Source: Rhodococcus sp. P1Y (GTDB taxonomy: Bacteria > Actinomycetota > Actinomycetes > Mycobacteriales > Mycobacteriaceae). From it: a DNA stretch of 64,000 bases. The stretch covers positions 1,736,001 through 1,800,000 of the forward strand of contig NZ_CP032762.1 in assembly GCF_003641205.1 (NCBI RefSeq), in the 5' to 3' direction. Of the stretch, positions 49,535 to 58,184 are shown piece by piece (position 1 is the stretch's first letter; every line of letters starts with the position of its first letter). Made by a program: the position numbers and the translations under genes. The notes under the pieces were generated by a model. That model saw only the letters and a program-made list of their open reading frames with translations. It was not told the origin of the DNA and made no database searches.

Positions 49535-50251
49535 TTACTTGGCCACCCTGGCGGCGAGGGCAGACTGGTCGCCGACGTCGAAGGTCGGGTTCGTCAGGTG
49601 CACATCGAGGGTGTTGTTCGGGCCTGCGATGATGGCGTTGAGCACTGGTGTGAACGCTCCGCAGTTCTGGAACTGAGGAATGGTGTACGAGCCGACCATG
49701 TGCGCGTCTGCGGTGTTGTTGGCGATCAGATCGAAGGCATCGATCGAACCTTTGAGATTTGCCGTGGTGGGAGCGGTGATGCAGTTGTTTCCGACCGACG
49801 CGAAGTCGGACGAACCACCGGCGGAGCCGGTGTCGATACCGAGCGGCTTGACCGAGTCGATTCGAATCTTGAAGCTCTGCTGCACATCCAGATCGAGCGT
49901 GGGAGCCTCCTCGGTGCCACCCTGGACCAGGGTGCCCGACACGGGAGAAGGATCCACGATCGAAATGGTGAAGTTGGCCAACGTCAGCGGACCGGCTTTC
50001 AGGTTCGCCGACGCCTGCGGCAGATTGAGCGAACCGGCGACGGTCCCTCCTACCAAGTCGACGTCCGTTGCGAGGGTCGTGGTGGGGAACACCACCGGTT
50101 GACCCGTCTTGGCGATGATCGTTGTCGTATCAGCTTGGAAGTCGATGCCGAGAGTCTCGGCGGCGTGCGCGGGAGCCGCGACCACAGTGCCGACCGCGAT
50201 GCTCGACGCCACTGCCGCGACGGTGACGACCAGCTTGTTACGAATTCTCAC
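49535..50251 (-). CDS. Secreted protein of unknown function
   Basis: A 238-residue exported protein. The signal peptide is clear: a basic start (MRIRNKL), a hydrophobic core and APAHA before a cut after about residue 30. The mature part is rich in Thr, Val, Asp and Asn with alternating hydrophobic residues, suggesting beta structure, and holds two Cys (GNNCIT, FQNCGA) that may pair. I do not recognise a named family; similar secreted proteins occur in Nocardiaceae. GTG 50251 follows AAGGAG. A strong hairpin ends the gene, so it is probably a single, well-expressed unit. Confidence 0.85.
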   Translation of the reverse strand: MRIRNKLVVTVAAVASSIAVGTVVAAPAHAAETLGIDFQADTTTIIAKTGQPVVFPTTTLATDVDLVGGTVAGSLNLPQASANLKAGPLTLANFTISIVDPSPVSGTLVQGGTEEAPTLDLDVQQSFKIRIDSVKPLGIDTGSAGGSSDFASVGNNCITAPTTANLKGSIDAFDLIANNTADAHMVGSYTIPQFQNCGAFTPVLNAIIAGPNNTLDVHLTNPTFDVGDQSALAARVAK

Positions 50252-50600
50252 GTGTGCTCCTTGAAAGGTGTCGACGGAACGAGATATCAGGACAGGGTGG
50301 AAGTGGCGAGTGAGCGAGGGCGGGAAGCGAAGGCTCAGCGCCATCGGTCGGTCCTCCATGTCCGTAGGAATTCGGGTCCCGAAAGGGCACCCGGCGGTGT
50401 GCCAGTTCCCCGGCAACAACTAAGGACGTTAGGGGAGCGAACCAAACGGCGTCATTGGTTTGTTTTCGGTTTGTGAGTTTTCACAGACGACCATCGATGG
50501 GGTTGTTGCTTGTTGTAACTAAAAACAGGGAGATCGCCCGAATGCGTAGGTGTTCAGCGACTTTGGGACGGTTCCGGGCGGAGGGGCGGGGCAGCATGCG
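50252..50600. other. Intergenic region upstream of the secreted-protein gene
   Basis: These 349 bases hold no convincing gene. The part near 50250-50270 has the ribosome site of the secreted protein. AT-richer sequence lies at about 50440-50525, with the short inverted elements CTAAGGACGTTAG (50420-50432) and GTGAGTTTTCAC (50472-50483), and is the likely promoter area. The right-hand part is the 3' flank of the TetR gene. Confidence 0.5.
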
Positions 50601-51230
50601 TCACAGTTCCCGCTCGCTGCGGGCCCTCGCCGAGTCGACGACGGCCTCGAATGCGTCGACGATCAGTGCGACCAGCTCGTCTAGATCCAGGCCCGGAGAG
50701 TCGAAGAATGCGTCCGCGGTCCGATCGAGAAAGCCGGTCCACCCCGACACTGCCGCACTTAGGAGCGGGGGCAAGGGTTCCGGAAGCCCAGCCAACACAC
50801 CGACCTGTCGTTCACCCTCGGCGCGGGCGTGCCGTAGCGCGCTCTCGACACCGGCTTCGCCTAGTTCGGCGTCCCGCACCACGCGTACGTACAGCACGCG
50901 ATGGTCGCGCAGAAATTCGATGTGTCGCCGTACGAAGCCTTCCAGGCGAGCCCGCGTCGTCGATTCCTCGGGCCGTGGGCCTTGGGCGTCGGCCAACTTG
51001 CTCAGAACGTCGGCCAGCGCTGCCGCCACCAGTCCTTGCTTGTCGCCGAAGTAGTAGAACAGCAGGCCGTGTGCGACTCCGGCCTTACGGGAAATCGCCG
51101 CCGCGCTGGTGTCAGCGCTGGCGCCTTCGGCGATCAACTCGATCGCGGCGTCGATCAATGCTTGGCGACGGTCGCGCCGCGGGCGCGTATGCGAAGACTG
51201 CTCGCGGTCGTGGGGGCGGGTGGGTGGCAC
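50601..51230 (-). CDS. TetR family transcriptional regulator
   Basis: A 209-residue TetR repressor. The N-terminal DNA-binding part is RRQALIDAAIELIAEG, then AAISRKAGVAHGLLFYYFGDK; the C-terminal ligand domain includes RHIEFLRDHRVLYVRVV. GTG 51230 is a reasonable start, though no strong ribosome site is seen and longer in-frame starts exist. It is divergent from the VOC/FAH/monooxygenase operon, with two palindromic sites in the spacer, and is probably its repressor. It differs from the TetR at 47840 and uses another operator sequence. Confidence 0.88.
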   Translation of the reverse strand: MPPTRPHDREQSSHTRPRRDRRQALIDAAIELIAEGASADTSAAAISRKAGVAHGLLFYYFGDKQGLVAAALADVLSKLADAQGPRPEESTTRARLEGFVRRHIEFLRDHRVLYVRVVRDAELGEAGVESALRHARAEGERQVGVLAGLPEPLPPLLSAAVSGWTGFLDRTADAFFDSPGLDLDELVALIVDAFEAVVDSARARSEREL

Positions 51231-51272
51231 CGGCCCGAGAGTAGTGCACGGCCAGCGGGAAGCGCTCAAAGT

Positions 51273-51306
51273 TGACTATGAATCAATTTATTGACTGACA
51301 GTCAAA
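51273..51306. promoter_or_regulatory. Two tandem TetR operator-like palindromes
   Basis: TTGACTGACAGTCAA (51292-51306) is a perfect inverted repeat with a 3-base centre. TTGACTATGAATCAA (51273-51287) is a close variant with the same arm and spacer lengths, 19 bases away. Both lie between the divergent TetR and VOC genes, the usual place for a local repressor. Confidence 0.7.
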
Positions 51307-51355
51307 GTGGGCATAACCTCGATCCCATTCAGCGATCACGACGAAAGGTCGATTC

Positions 51356-51991
51356 ATGAGCGCTACCGAAGATGTACCGATCGCCGCCGCGCCTCGGATA
51401 GCTCCGGACTACATCGCCCACTGGGTCGTCAAATCGGCTCGCACCGAGGAGATGGTTCGGTGGTACGGCACGGTGTTCGGTGCCGAGATTGCCTACCAGG
51501 ACGACGAGATCACCTTCTTGACATGGGATGACGAGTCGCACCGGCTGGCCATCATTGCCGTGCCCAAGGCTCTGAAATTTCTGTTCCCACTGGCCAAGTT
51601 GCGTCGCAAGATGTACGGAATCGACCACATCGCCTTGACTTTCGTATCGCTCGAGCGACTGCTCGAGAACTATGTGCGGCTCAAACGGCACGGCATACGC
51701 CCGGTGTGGGCCATCAATCATGGACCGACCATTTCGCTCTACTACGAAGACCCCGACGGCATCAGGCTCGAGTTTCAGGTCGAGAACTTCGACGCCGAGA
51801 ACACCGCCGCCTTCTTCTTCACCGAGGAGTTCGCCCGTAACCCCATCGGTGTCAACATCGACCCCGAGTACCTCCTCAGCAGGCTTCGCCGCGGAGAAAC
51901 GCACGAGGAACTCAGGCGTCGGGAAGCCGGAACCAGGCCCGGACGACCGGTGATTGCCAACAAGAAGACCATCACACCGAAAACTTTGTGA
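51356..51991 (+). CDS. VOC family ring-cleavage dioxygenase-like protein
   Basis: A 211-residue protein with VOC-fold motifs. Likely metal ligands are His22 (IAHWVV), His91 (GIDHIAL) and Glu139 (RLEFQ), in the order found in extradiol dioxygenases, but the protein has about half the length of BphC. It may be a one-domain dioxygenase or a related isomerase. The C-terminal tail (LRRREAGTRPGRPVIANKK) is basic. AAAGG precedes ATG 51356. It heads an operon with an FAH-type hydrolase, 27 bases on, and an FAD monooxygenase. Confidence 0.85.
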   Translation: MSATEDVPIAAAPRIAPDYIAHWVVKSARTEEMVRWYGTVFGAEIAYQDDEITFLTWDDESHRLAIIAVPKALKFLFPLAKLRRKMYGIDHIALTFVSLERLLENYVRLKRHGIRPVWAINHGPTISLYYEDPDGIRLEFQVENFDAENTAAFFFTEEFARNPIGVNIDPEYLLSRLRRGETHEELRRREAGTRPGRPVIANKKTITPKTL

Positions 51992-52018
51992 CCGAACGAC
52001 AGTGGGGGATCGAAAGTC

Positions 52019-52945
52019 ATGTCTGTCAACATCATTCGAACGGCCGACGGTTGGTGGCGTCTCGATGGCGATCAAGCATTCGTTATCGACACTGACGCGC
52101 AGAGCACCGGTGCGTTACTTGCCGACCGCGCGGCAATCGACGCGGCGTCGGGGGCCGGAACGAACGTCGACGAGCTACAACTGGTCTCTCCCATTACCGC
52201 CCCGTGCCGAGTTGTCGCGCAATTGCTGAACTACCGTTCTCATGCGATGGACGCCGGTTCTGATCCGAACACCCTACAGCCGACATTCTTTCGCAAGTCG
52301 TCAGCGTCGATCAGTGGTCCTACCGACCCGATACGGCAGCCGCCGGAGGTGACACTGCTGGACTACGAAATCGAGCTGGGCGTCGTGGTGGGGGCCGACA
52401 TCCCCATCGGGACCACGGTCACCGACGACAATCTATCCGACTACGTCGCAGGGTTCGTCGTCGCCAACGACGTATCGGCAAGAGAAATTCAGTTGACGAA
52501 AGTGCAGGTCTACGAGAGCAAGTCGTATCCCACGTTCACCCCGCTCGGACCGAGGTTGGTTCTACTGACCAACGACGAACTGGGGCGACTCCCCGAGCTC
52601 CGTATGACGTTGGCCGTCAACGGCGAGACTCGTCAGGACCAGACCATCGGCGACGATCTCATCACCCCTCCTGCCGAGGCGCTCACCAGGCTGGCCCGAT
52701 TCCAGAACATGACCGCCGGAGATGTCCTGTTGACCGGCACACCTATCGGTACCGCGATATCGGCGCCGCCCAGGGTGATTCAAAAGATCGGTGAACTGGT
52801 TCCGCCGGCTCTCAAATGGAAGTTCTTCTTCGCGCGACAGGCCAAGAACCCGAAGTACCTGTCGGTCGACGATGTCGTCACCGCAACCATCCGTACGCCC
52901 GACGGGTCCATCGACCTAGGCACACAGCGGACGATCGTTCGATGA
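52019..52945 (+). CDS. Fumarylacetoacetate hydrolase family protein
   Basis: A 308-residue FAH-fold enzyme, paralogue of the protein at 45595. Shared segments include TAPCRVVAQ, NYRSHAMDAG, TFFRKSSASISGPTDP, LLDYEIELGVVVG with the metal-binding acidic residues, and YESKSYPTFTPLGPRL. It should hydrolyse or decarboxylate the oxo acid formed by the dioxygenase next door. It is coupled by ATGA to the FAD monooxygenase gene. The two copies probably serve parallel pathways with different ring substituents. Confidence 0.92.
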   Translation: MSVNIIRTADGWWRLDGDQAFVIDTDAQSTGALLADRAAIDAASGAGTNVDELQLVSPITAPCRVVAQLLNYRSHAMDAGSDPNTLQPTFFRKSSASISGPTDPIRQPPEVTLLDYEIELGVVVGADIPIGTTVTDDNLSDYVAGFVVANDVSAREIQLTKVQVYESKSYPTFTPLGPRLVLLTNDELGRLPELRMTLAVNGETRQDQTIGDDLITPPAEALTRLARFQNMTAGDVLLTGTPIGTAISAPPRVIQKIGELVPPALKWKFFFARQAKNPKYLSVDDVVTATIRTPDGSIDLGTQRTIVR

Positions 52946-54741
52946 CAACTCCGGTCGCCATCGTAGGAGCCGGCCCGGCCGGCACGACGGCAGCACTTCT
53001 CCTGGCGCGCAGAGGTATACGAAGCGTACTGCTCGATCGACGGACCAGCCCCCTGTTCCATCCTGCCGCGCATGTCGTCAACGCTCGGACGCTGGAGATC
53101 TGGAACGAATACAGTCCGGCGTTCGCCGCGTCGATTGCAGCGATGTCGCCTCCGCACGAGGAGGTCAACCTGATCAGCTGGTTCGGAGACCTCAGCGACG
53201 GCACCATCGGTTCTATCGATCTGCTCTCCGACCCCGAACGCAAAGCGGTGGTCGAGGGCCAGAGCCCGTACATGGTGTCCCACATCGGCCAACACATACT
53301 GATGCCCGCCCTGTGGAACGCCGTCGACGCCGAGCCGCTCATCGATTTCCGGCGGGGAGTGACCGTCGAGTCCGTGGAGTCGACCTCCAGCCGGGCGCGC
53401 GTCGTTGTCGGGTCTGCACCGGGTGACACATCCGAAGTATGCGCCGACTACGTGCTGGCGTGCGATGGTGCAAACAGTCCGTTACGGAATGCCGCGGGGA
53501 TCTCGATGAACGGGCCTGTGCTGGCCAACATGGGGAGCGCATTCTTCACCTCGACGAGCCTCTTCCCCGACGATGCTCGTCCGCTGTTGAGCTGGATCTA
53601 CACACCTGATCTGTGTGGAGTGCTCATCGCACACGCCGACCACCGGTACATCCTCATGACTGCGTACTTGCACCCGCATCAGGACATTGCACGAAACAGC
53701 CGCCAGTTCTGGCAGGAGACCCTTCCGAAGGTGTTGGGTGGACACGAATTCGAACTCGAGTCGACCGGTACGTGGGTGATGACCTCGCAGACTGCCGATC
53801 GCTTTCGTGACAATCGCCTGTTGCTACTCGGCGATGCGGCACATCGCTTTCCCCACACCGGCGGGTTCGGGCTCAATTCGGGTGTGCAGGACGCGCACAA
53901 TCTGGCCTGGAAGCTCGACGCCGTGCTGCGCGGTGCCGCAGACCCGTCCCTGCTGGATACCTACGACACCGAACGTCGTCCTGTGGTCCGTAAGTTCGCG
54001 GACCAGAGCGTGTCCAATCACTTCCGCATGGACGACATCGGCAAGCGTGTGGGCATCACCAACCTCGCGCTGGCCAAGGCGACGCAGGTAATGGCTCGAC
54101 GGCTGCCGAGCATGCTCCCCGGTCGGGTCGTCGCCCCTCTCGCTACTGCCGCGACTCGGAGCCAGATGGGCCGTTCGCGACGTCTGCAGCCGAGTGCCGA
54201 CGGCTCGGCCCGACTCCGTCAGCAGATCGCCGAGGCTATCCCGGGCCAGGTCGAGCACTTCGTCTCCACCGGTCTGCAGTTCGGATATCTCCACGACGGA
54301 CCGTTGACCGCGCAGGAGAAGACGGCGAGGCCTGCAGAAGACGTCGTCGACTATGTGCCCACGACGTACCCGGGTGCGCGATTGCCGCACGCCGTTCTGT
54401 CGAGGGACGGACGGCTCGTTTCGGACCACGACCTGCTGGACCGGAACATGTTGTCACTGTTCACCTTCGACTCCGCTGCGTGGTCACCGGTTGTAGATGC
54501 TCTTGCGGCGCCCGGTCCCGGGGTAACACTGGTCGACCTCGATGCGTCCGGGGACGTCGATCGCGATGCCCTGGTCACGCTGTTCGAGGTCGGTGATTGC
54601 GGAGCCGTCCTCGTCCGACCGGACGGCCATGTCGCCTGGCGGACAACGTCATCGGCACACGACGCACGGCCCGCCCTGGTCGACTTCCTCGAGACACACT
54701 GGGGTGCCTACTTCACCGTGCCAGTCGCGCCGTCGATCTGA
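52942..54741 (+). CDS. FAD-dependent aromatic monooxygenase
   Basis: A 599-residue class A flavoprotein hydroxylase. It has VAIVGAGPAGTTAALLLARRG, the DG motif ACDGANSPLRNAAG and the GD motif GDAAHRFPHTGGFGLNSGVQD, with a thioredoxin-like C-terminal part ending in VRPDGHVAWR. The HRFPHTGG form resembles the TetX/2,4-dichlorophenol hydroxylase branch rather than MhpA. It should hydroxylate a phenolic ring ahead of cleavage. The ATG overlaps the FAH stop; the gene closes the three-gene operon. Confidence 0.9.
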   Translation: MTTPVAIVGAGPAGTTAALLLARRGIRSVLLDRRTSPLFHPAAHVVNARTLEIWNEYSPAFAASIAAMSPPHEEVNLISWFGDLSDGTIGSIDLLSDPERKAVVEGQSPYMVSHIGQHILMPALWNAVDAEPLIDFRRGVTVESVESTSSRARVVVGSAPGDTSEVCADYVLACDGANSPLRNAAGISMNGPVLANMGSAFFTSTSLFPDDARPLLSWIYTPDLCGVLIAHADHRYILMTAYLHPHQDIARNSRQFWQETLPKVLGGHEFELESTGTWVMTSQTADRFRDNRLLLLGDAAHRFPHTGGFGLNSGVQDAHNLAWKLDAVLRGAADPSLLDTYDTERRPVVRKFADQSVSNHFRMDDIGKRVGITNLALAKATQVMARRLPSMLPGRVVAPLATAATRSQMGRSRRLQPSADGSARLRQQIAEAIPGQVEHFVSTGLQFGYLHDGPLTAQEKTARPAEDVVDYVPTTYPGARLPHAVLSRDGRLVSDHDLLDRNMLSLFTFDSAAWSPVVDALAAPGPGVTLVDLDASGDVDRDALVTLFEVGDCGAVLVRPDGHVAWRTTSSAHDARPALVDFLETHWGAYFTVPVAPSI

Positions 54742-54920
54742 CCGGCGCGGCGAGCGTCAGTGCACATTATCGACGGAAGTAGACGGGATTTCGCCGATCG
54801 GCGACGGTTGTGTGCACGCAGGTCCGAACTGCGGCACGCGTGGAACCTCGTGCTATCACTACCACGAAGACTCCCGTATTCACCCGTGCTCTAGGGTGCT
54901 GCAGCCTCTTGGATGGAGGT

Positions 54921-55700
54921 ATGAACACTTCGACGGTAGAAACTCCGCTGCGTGCGAGGGAACAGATAGTCGAACTACGGTCGGTCACGAAGACCTACGG
55001 TTCGAACGACAACTCGGTCACGGCACTGATCGATGTGTCCGTTGGCTTTTCGACGGGTACCTTCACCGCGATCATGGGCCCGTCCGGGTCGGGTAAGTCG
55101 ACGCTACTTCAGTGCGCCGCCGGCCTCGACGACGTGAGTGCGGGCGAGGTGACCATTGCGGGCACAGCGCTGAGCGGCCTCGGCGAGCGCGATCGAACCC
55201 TGCTTCGCCGCGAGAACATCGGCTTCGTCTTTCAGGCTTTCAACCTGGTCGGTTCGCTGACGGCGGCCCAGAACGTCGAACTTCCCATGCGATTCGCCGG
55301 GGCACGTCCCGACCAGAAGGAAGTGCTTGCAGCGTTGGCCGAGGTCGGGCTCGCCGAACGGGCACACCACCGACCGAGTGAGATGTCCGGCGGCCAGCAG
55401 CAACGTGTCGCCCTCGCCCGCGCTCTGTTCACCCAGCCGGCGGTTCTGTTCGCTGACGAACCGACTGGCGCACTGGACACGAACACCTCGCACGATGTGT
55501 TGCGGCGACTGCGTTCGCTGGTCGACCGACACGGTCACACCGTGATCATGGTGACCCACGACCCGGCAGCCGCATCGTACGCCGACGCAGTGTTGTTCTT
55601 GGCAGACGGACGGATCGTCGATCGAGTGCTCCAGGATCGGTCCGATCGTCGCACGAACGCAGCCACCGTGGCGGCCCGCATGGCGAACATGGAGGGGTGA
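54921..55700 (+). CDS. ABC transporter ATP-binding protein (MacB/LolD type)
   Basis: A 259-residue ABC ATPase. Walker A is GPSGSGKST (residues 53-61), the signature is MSGGQQQRVALARAL, Walker B is VLFADEPTGALD, and the H-loop is VTHDPAAASYADAVLFL. It energises the large FtsX-type permease encoded 3 bases downstream. Systems of this kind extrude peptides, lipoproteins or antibiotics. ATG 54921 directly follows GGAGGT, a close but usable spacing. The gene opens a four-gene coupled run that ends in a two-component system. Confidence 0.93.
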   Translation: MNTSTVETPLRAREQIVELRSVTKTYGSNDNSVTALIDVSVGFSTGTFTAIMGPSGSGKSTLLQCAAGLDDVSAGEVTIAGTALSGLGERDRTLLRRENIGFVFQAFNLVGSLTAAQNVELPMRFAGARPDQKEVLAALAEVGLAERAHHRPSEMSGGQQQRVALARALFTQPAVLFADEPTGALDTNTSHDVLRRLRSLVDRHGHTVIMVTHDPAAASYADAVLFLADGRIVDRVLQDRSDRRTNAATVAARMANMEG

Positions 55701-55703
55701 GCT

Positions 55704-58184
55704 GTGTTGTCGGTCAAGATTTACCATGTGGCCGCATCGCTCGCACTGGCGAACGTCCGAACGCGGTGGACCAGCTTCGTGGGGGCCTTCACGGCGGTGT
55801 GCCTCGGCGTAGGGCTGATCACGATGACCTTGCTCGTGTGGGGTTCGTCGGGTGCGCAGGTTCCGGCACGGGTCGAGGGAACCGATATGTTTGCGGTACC
55901 TCAGCAGGCCTCGAACGTCAGCGGCACGGCGGCCGACAGCAGGCCGTGGTCGGTCGAGGAAAGCGATCGGCTGACGCAACAGCTTTCCGAAGTCGACGGC
56001 GTCGAGCAGGCGACCGCGGACCGCGCATTTTTCGCCCAAGCGACACGTGACGGTGCGCCGATCGCCGCAGGCGACGAGGCGCTCTCCGCCGGGCACGGCT
56101 GGAGCAGTGCCGCGCTCGCACCGTACGCGTTGGTGACCGGAACCGCGCCCCGAAGCGATAACCAGGTCGTTCTGGATTCGAATCTGGGATTCTCTGTCGG
56201 GCAACAGGTGTCGATACTGTTCACCGAAGGTCCCCGGCAGATGCTGGTGTCGGGCACCGTAGACACCTCCATTGCCGGTGACGTCGAATCGGCCTCAGAA
56301 AGAGGGGTATTCGTCACGGACGAGGTTGCGGCGCGTCACGCTCCCGGGGTCACGGCAATCGGCCTGCAGCTTTCGCCCGATGCATCCGCGTCTGCTGTGA
56401 AGGATGCAGCCGCCGCAGTGGTCGGTGATCGCGGAAAGATCGTCAGTGGTGAGGAGAGGTCGATCTTGGAGCCGGCTTACCTTGCACGCGAGCGCTTCCT
56501 GGCCGTGCAGTTGGTTACCGCGATGGCCTTGCTCGGTTGCTTCGTCAGCATCTTCGTGGTCTCCTCGACGTTTGCGTTCAACGTCGCCGAGCGACGCCGC
56601 GAGATGGGTTTGCTGAGGAATGTCGGCGGACTACCGTCTCAGGTCCGCGGAATGGTGCTCGGGGAAGCATTGATCATCGGTCTTGCCGGTGGTGTCGTCG
56701 GTGCGGCCATCGGAGTCGTCGCCGCACCGTTGATGGCAATCGTTCTCCAGCGCATCGATGTCGCACCGCGGGGGTACGAGATCGAGTTCAGCGTGGCACC
56801 GATGTTCGGTGCGATTGTGGCGGGTGTCGTCGTGGCAGTGGCCGGAGCGTTGGCTGCGAGCAACCGGTCGGCGAAAACGCCGCCGATGGAGGCGCTTCGC
56901 TCTGCCGCAGCACCCGCCTCAGGGATGTCGCGTGGTCGATGGATCGGTGGGGTCGCGGCCGCCTCGGTGGGGGTTGTCGTCATCGTTGTCGTGGGAGCAG
57001 CGAGCGCGGACACTCGTATCTACAGCGCGCTGGCAGCGACGATGGCCCTCACCGCCTCGGCCACGCTCCTTGCCCCGGTCGTGATCGGTCCGATCGTGCG
57101 AGTCGTGACATGGCCGGTGCGGCGAGTCCAAGGTGCCGGCGCGATGTTGGTGAGGGCGGAGTTGATCAACTCGACGTCGCGCACCGCAGCGCTCGCGGCA
57201 CCTGTGATTGCAACCGTCGCCTTCGCAGTGCTGATAAGTGGGTACGTCGCTACCAGTGCGGCCGCCTATCCTCTCGAGGCAGCGGAACCGCTCGAAGGGC
57301 AGTCCATCGTGTGGCCGGTCGACAAACCGGGCCTCACGGATGAGGAAGTGGCGCAGGCGTCCACGGCCGGAGTTGTCCGTGCGGCGCTCCCGACACGTGT
57401 GTTCGTCGAACCCGAGGGCAAACCCCAGACGGTGCTCGACGGTGTCGGCTGGCTCGACGAAAGTGATCGAGGGCCTGAAAATGCAGTTGTGTCTACTCTT
57501 CTGGCCGACAAATTCGGGTGGCAGCAGGGGCAGACCATAGCCGTGGGCTTCCGTGACGGCGAGTCCGAGCAGTTGACCATCGTAGCGGTGCGCGACATAG
57601 ACGCGTCGATGGCTGGATTCAATCTATCGCGGGACACTGTCCGCACACACGATCCGGGGTCGTTGGCCGAAGCAGTGTTCGTCCCGCAGGCCGATGCTCC
57701 CACGAGCCTGGGGACAGGTGCGACGGTGTACGACGCATTCGACTACGCAGCAGCAGACTACGAACGTGACAGTTGGCTCATGCGTCAGTTCAGTCTGGTG
57801 CTGATCATTCTGGCGGTGGGGTACACCGGGATTGCAGTCGCGAATACCGCCGCTATGTCCGCGCAGGGTCGTCGAGGCCAATTCGGTGCGCTGAAACTGG
57901 CGGGTGGCACGTCGCGGCAGATCGTGAAATGCGTTGCGGCCGAGTCTGCAATCACTGTCGGGGTCGGTGTCGTTCTCGGACTACTGGTTTCCGTGCCGGC
58001 GCTGGCGGCGATTGCCTCGGGGTTCTCGGCGAGCGTCGGTCGAGCAGTGTCAGCGCAAGTGAATCCCACTGTGGTCGCCACTTCCATCGTCGCCTGTCTC
58101 GTACTTTCCATCGGCGCAGGCACCCTCACGGCATCCAGATCGCTGCGCGCGAACGGGACGCGTCAGGGTATGGTCCGGGCGTGA
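55704..58184 (+). CDS. ABC transporter permease, two FtsX domains
   Basis: An 826-residue membrane protein with an N-terminal helix, a large extracytoplasmic part, an FtsX-type membrane domain (FVSIFVVSSTFAFNVAERRREMGLLRNVGG), a middle membrane block and a second FtsX domain near the C-terminus (YTGIAVANTAAMSAQGRRGQ). The layout fits actinobacterial permeases that work with MacB/LolD-like ATPases as exporters. The GTG start lies 3 bases after the ATPase stop. The end overlaps the histidine kinase start as GTGA. Confidence 0.92.
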   Translation: MLSVKIYHVAASLALANVRTRWTSFVGAFTAVCLGVGLITMTLLVWGSSGAQVPARVEGTDMFAVPQQASNVSGTAADSRPWSVEESDRLTQQLSEVDGVEQATADRAFFAQATRDGAPIAAGDEALSAGHGWSSAALAPYALVTGTAPRSDNQVVLDSNLGFSVGQQVSILFTEGPRQMLVSGTVDTSIAGDVESASERGVFVTDEVAARHAPGVTAIGLQLSPDASASAVKDAAAAVVGDRGKIVSGEERSILEPAYLARERFLAVQLVTAMALLGCFVSIFVVSSTFAFNVAERRREMGLLRNVGGLPSQVRGMVLGEALIIGLAGGVVGAAIGVVAAPLMAIVLQRIDVAPRGYEIEFSVAPMFGAIVAGVVVAVAGALAASNRSAKTPPMEALRSAAAPASGMSRGRWIGGVAAASVGVVVIVVVGAASADTRIYSALAATMALTASATLLAPVVIGPIVRVVTWPVRRVQGAGAMLVRAELINSTSRTAALAAPVIATVAFAVLISGYVATSAAAYPLEAAEPLEGQSIVWPVDKPGLTDEEVAQASTAGVVRAALPTRVFVEPEGKPQTVLDGVGWLDESDRGPENAVVSTLLADKFGWQQGQTIAVGFRDGESEQLTIVAVRDIDASMAGFNLSRDTVRTHDPGSLAEAVFVPQADAPTSLGTGATVYDAFDYAAADYERDSWLMRQFSLVLIILAVGYTGIAVANTAAMSAQGRRGQFGALKLAGGTSRQIVKCVAAESAITVGVGVVLGLLVSVPALAAIASGFSASVGRAVSAQVNPTVVATSIVACLVLSIGAGTLTASRSLRANGTRQGMVRA

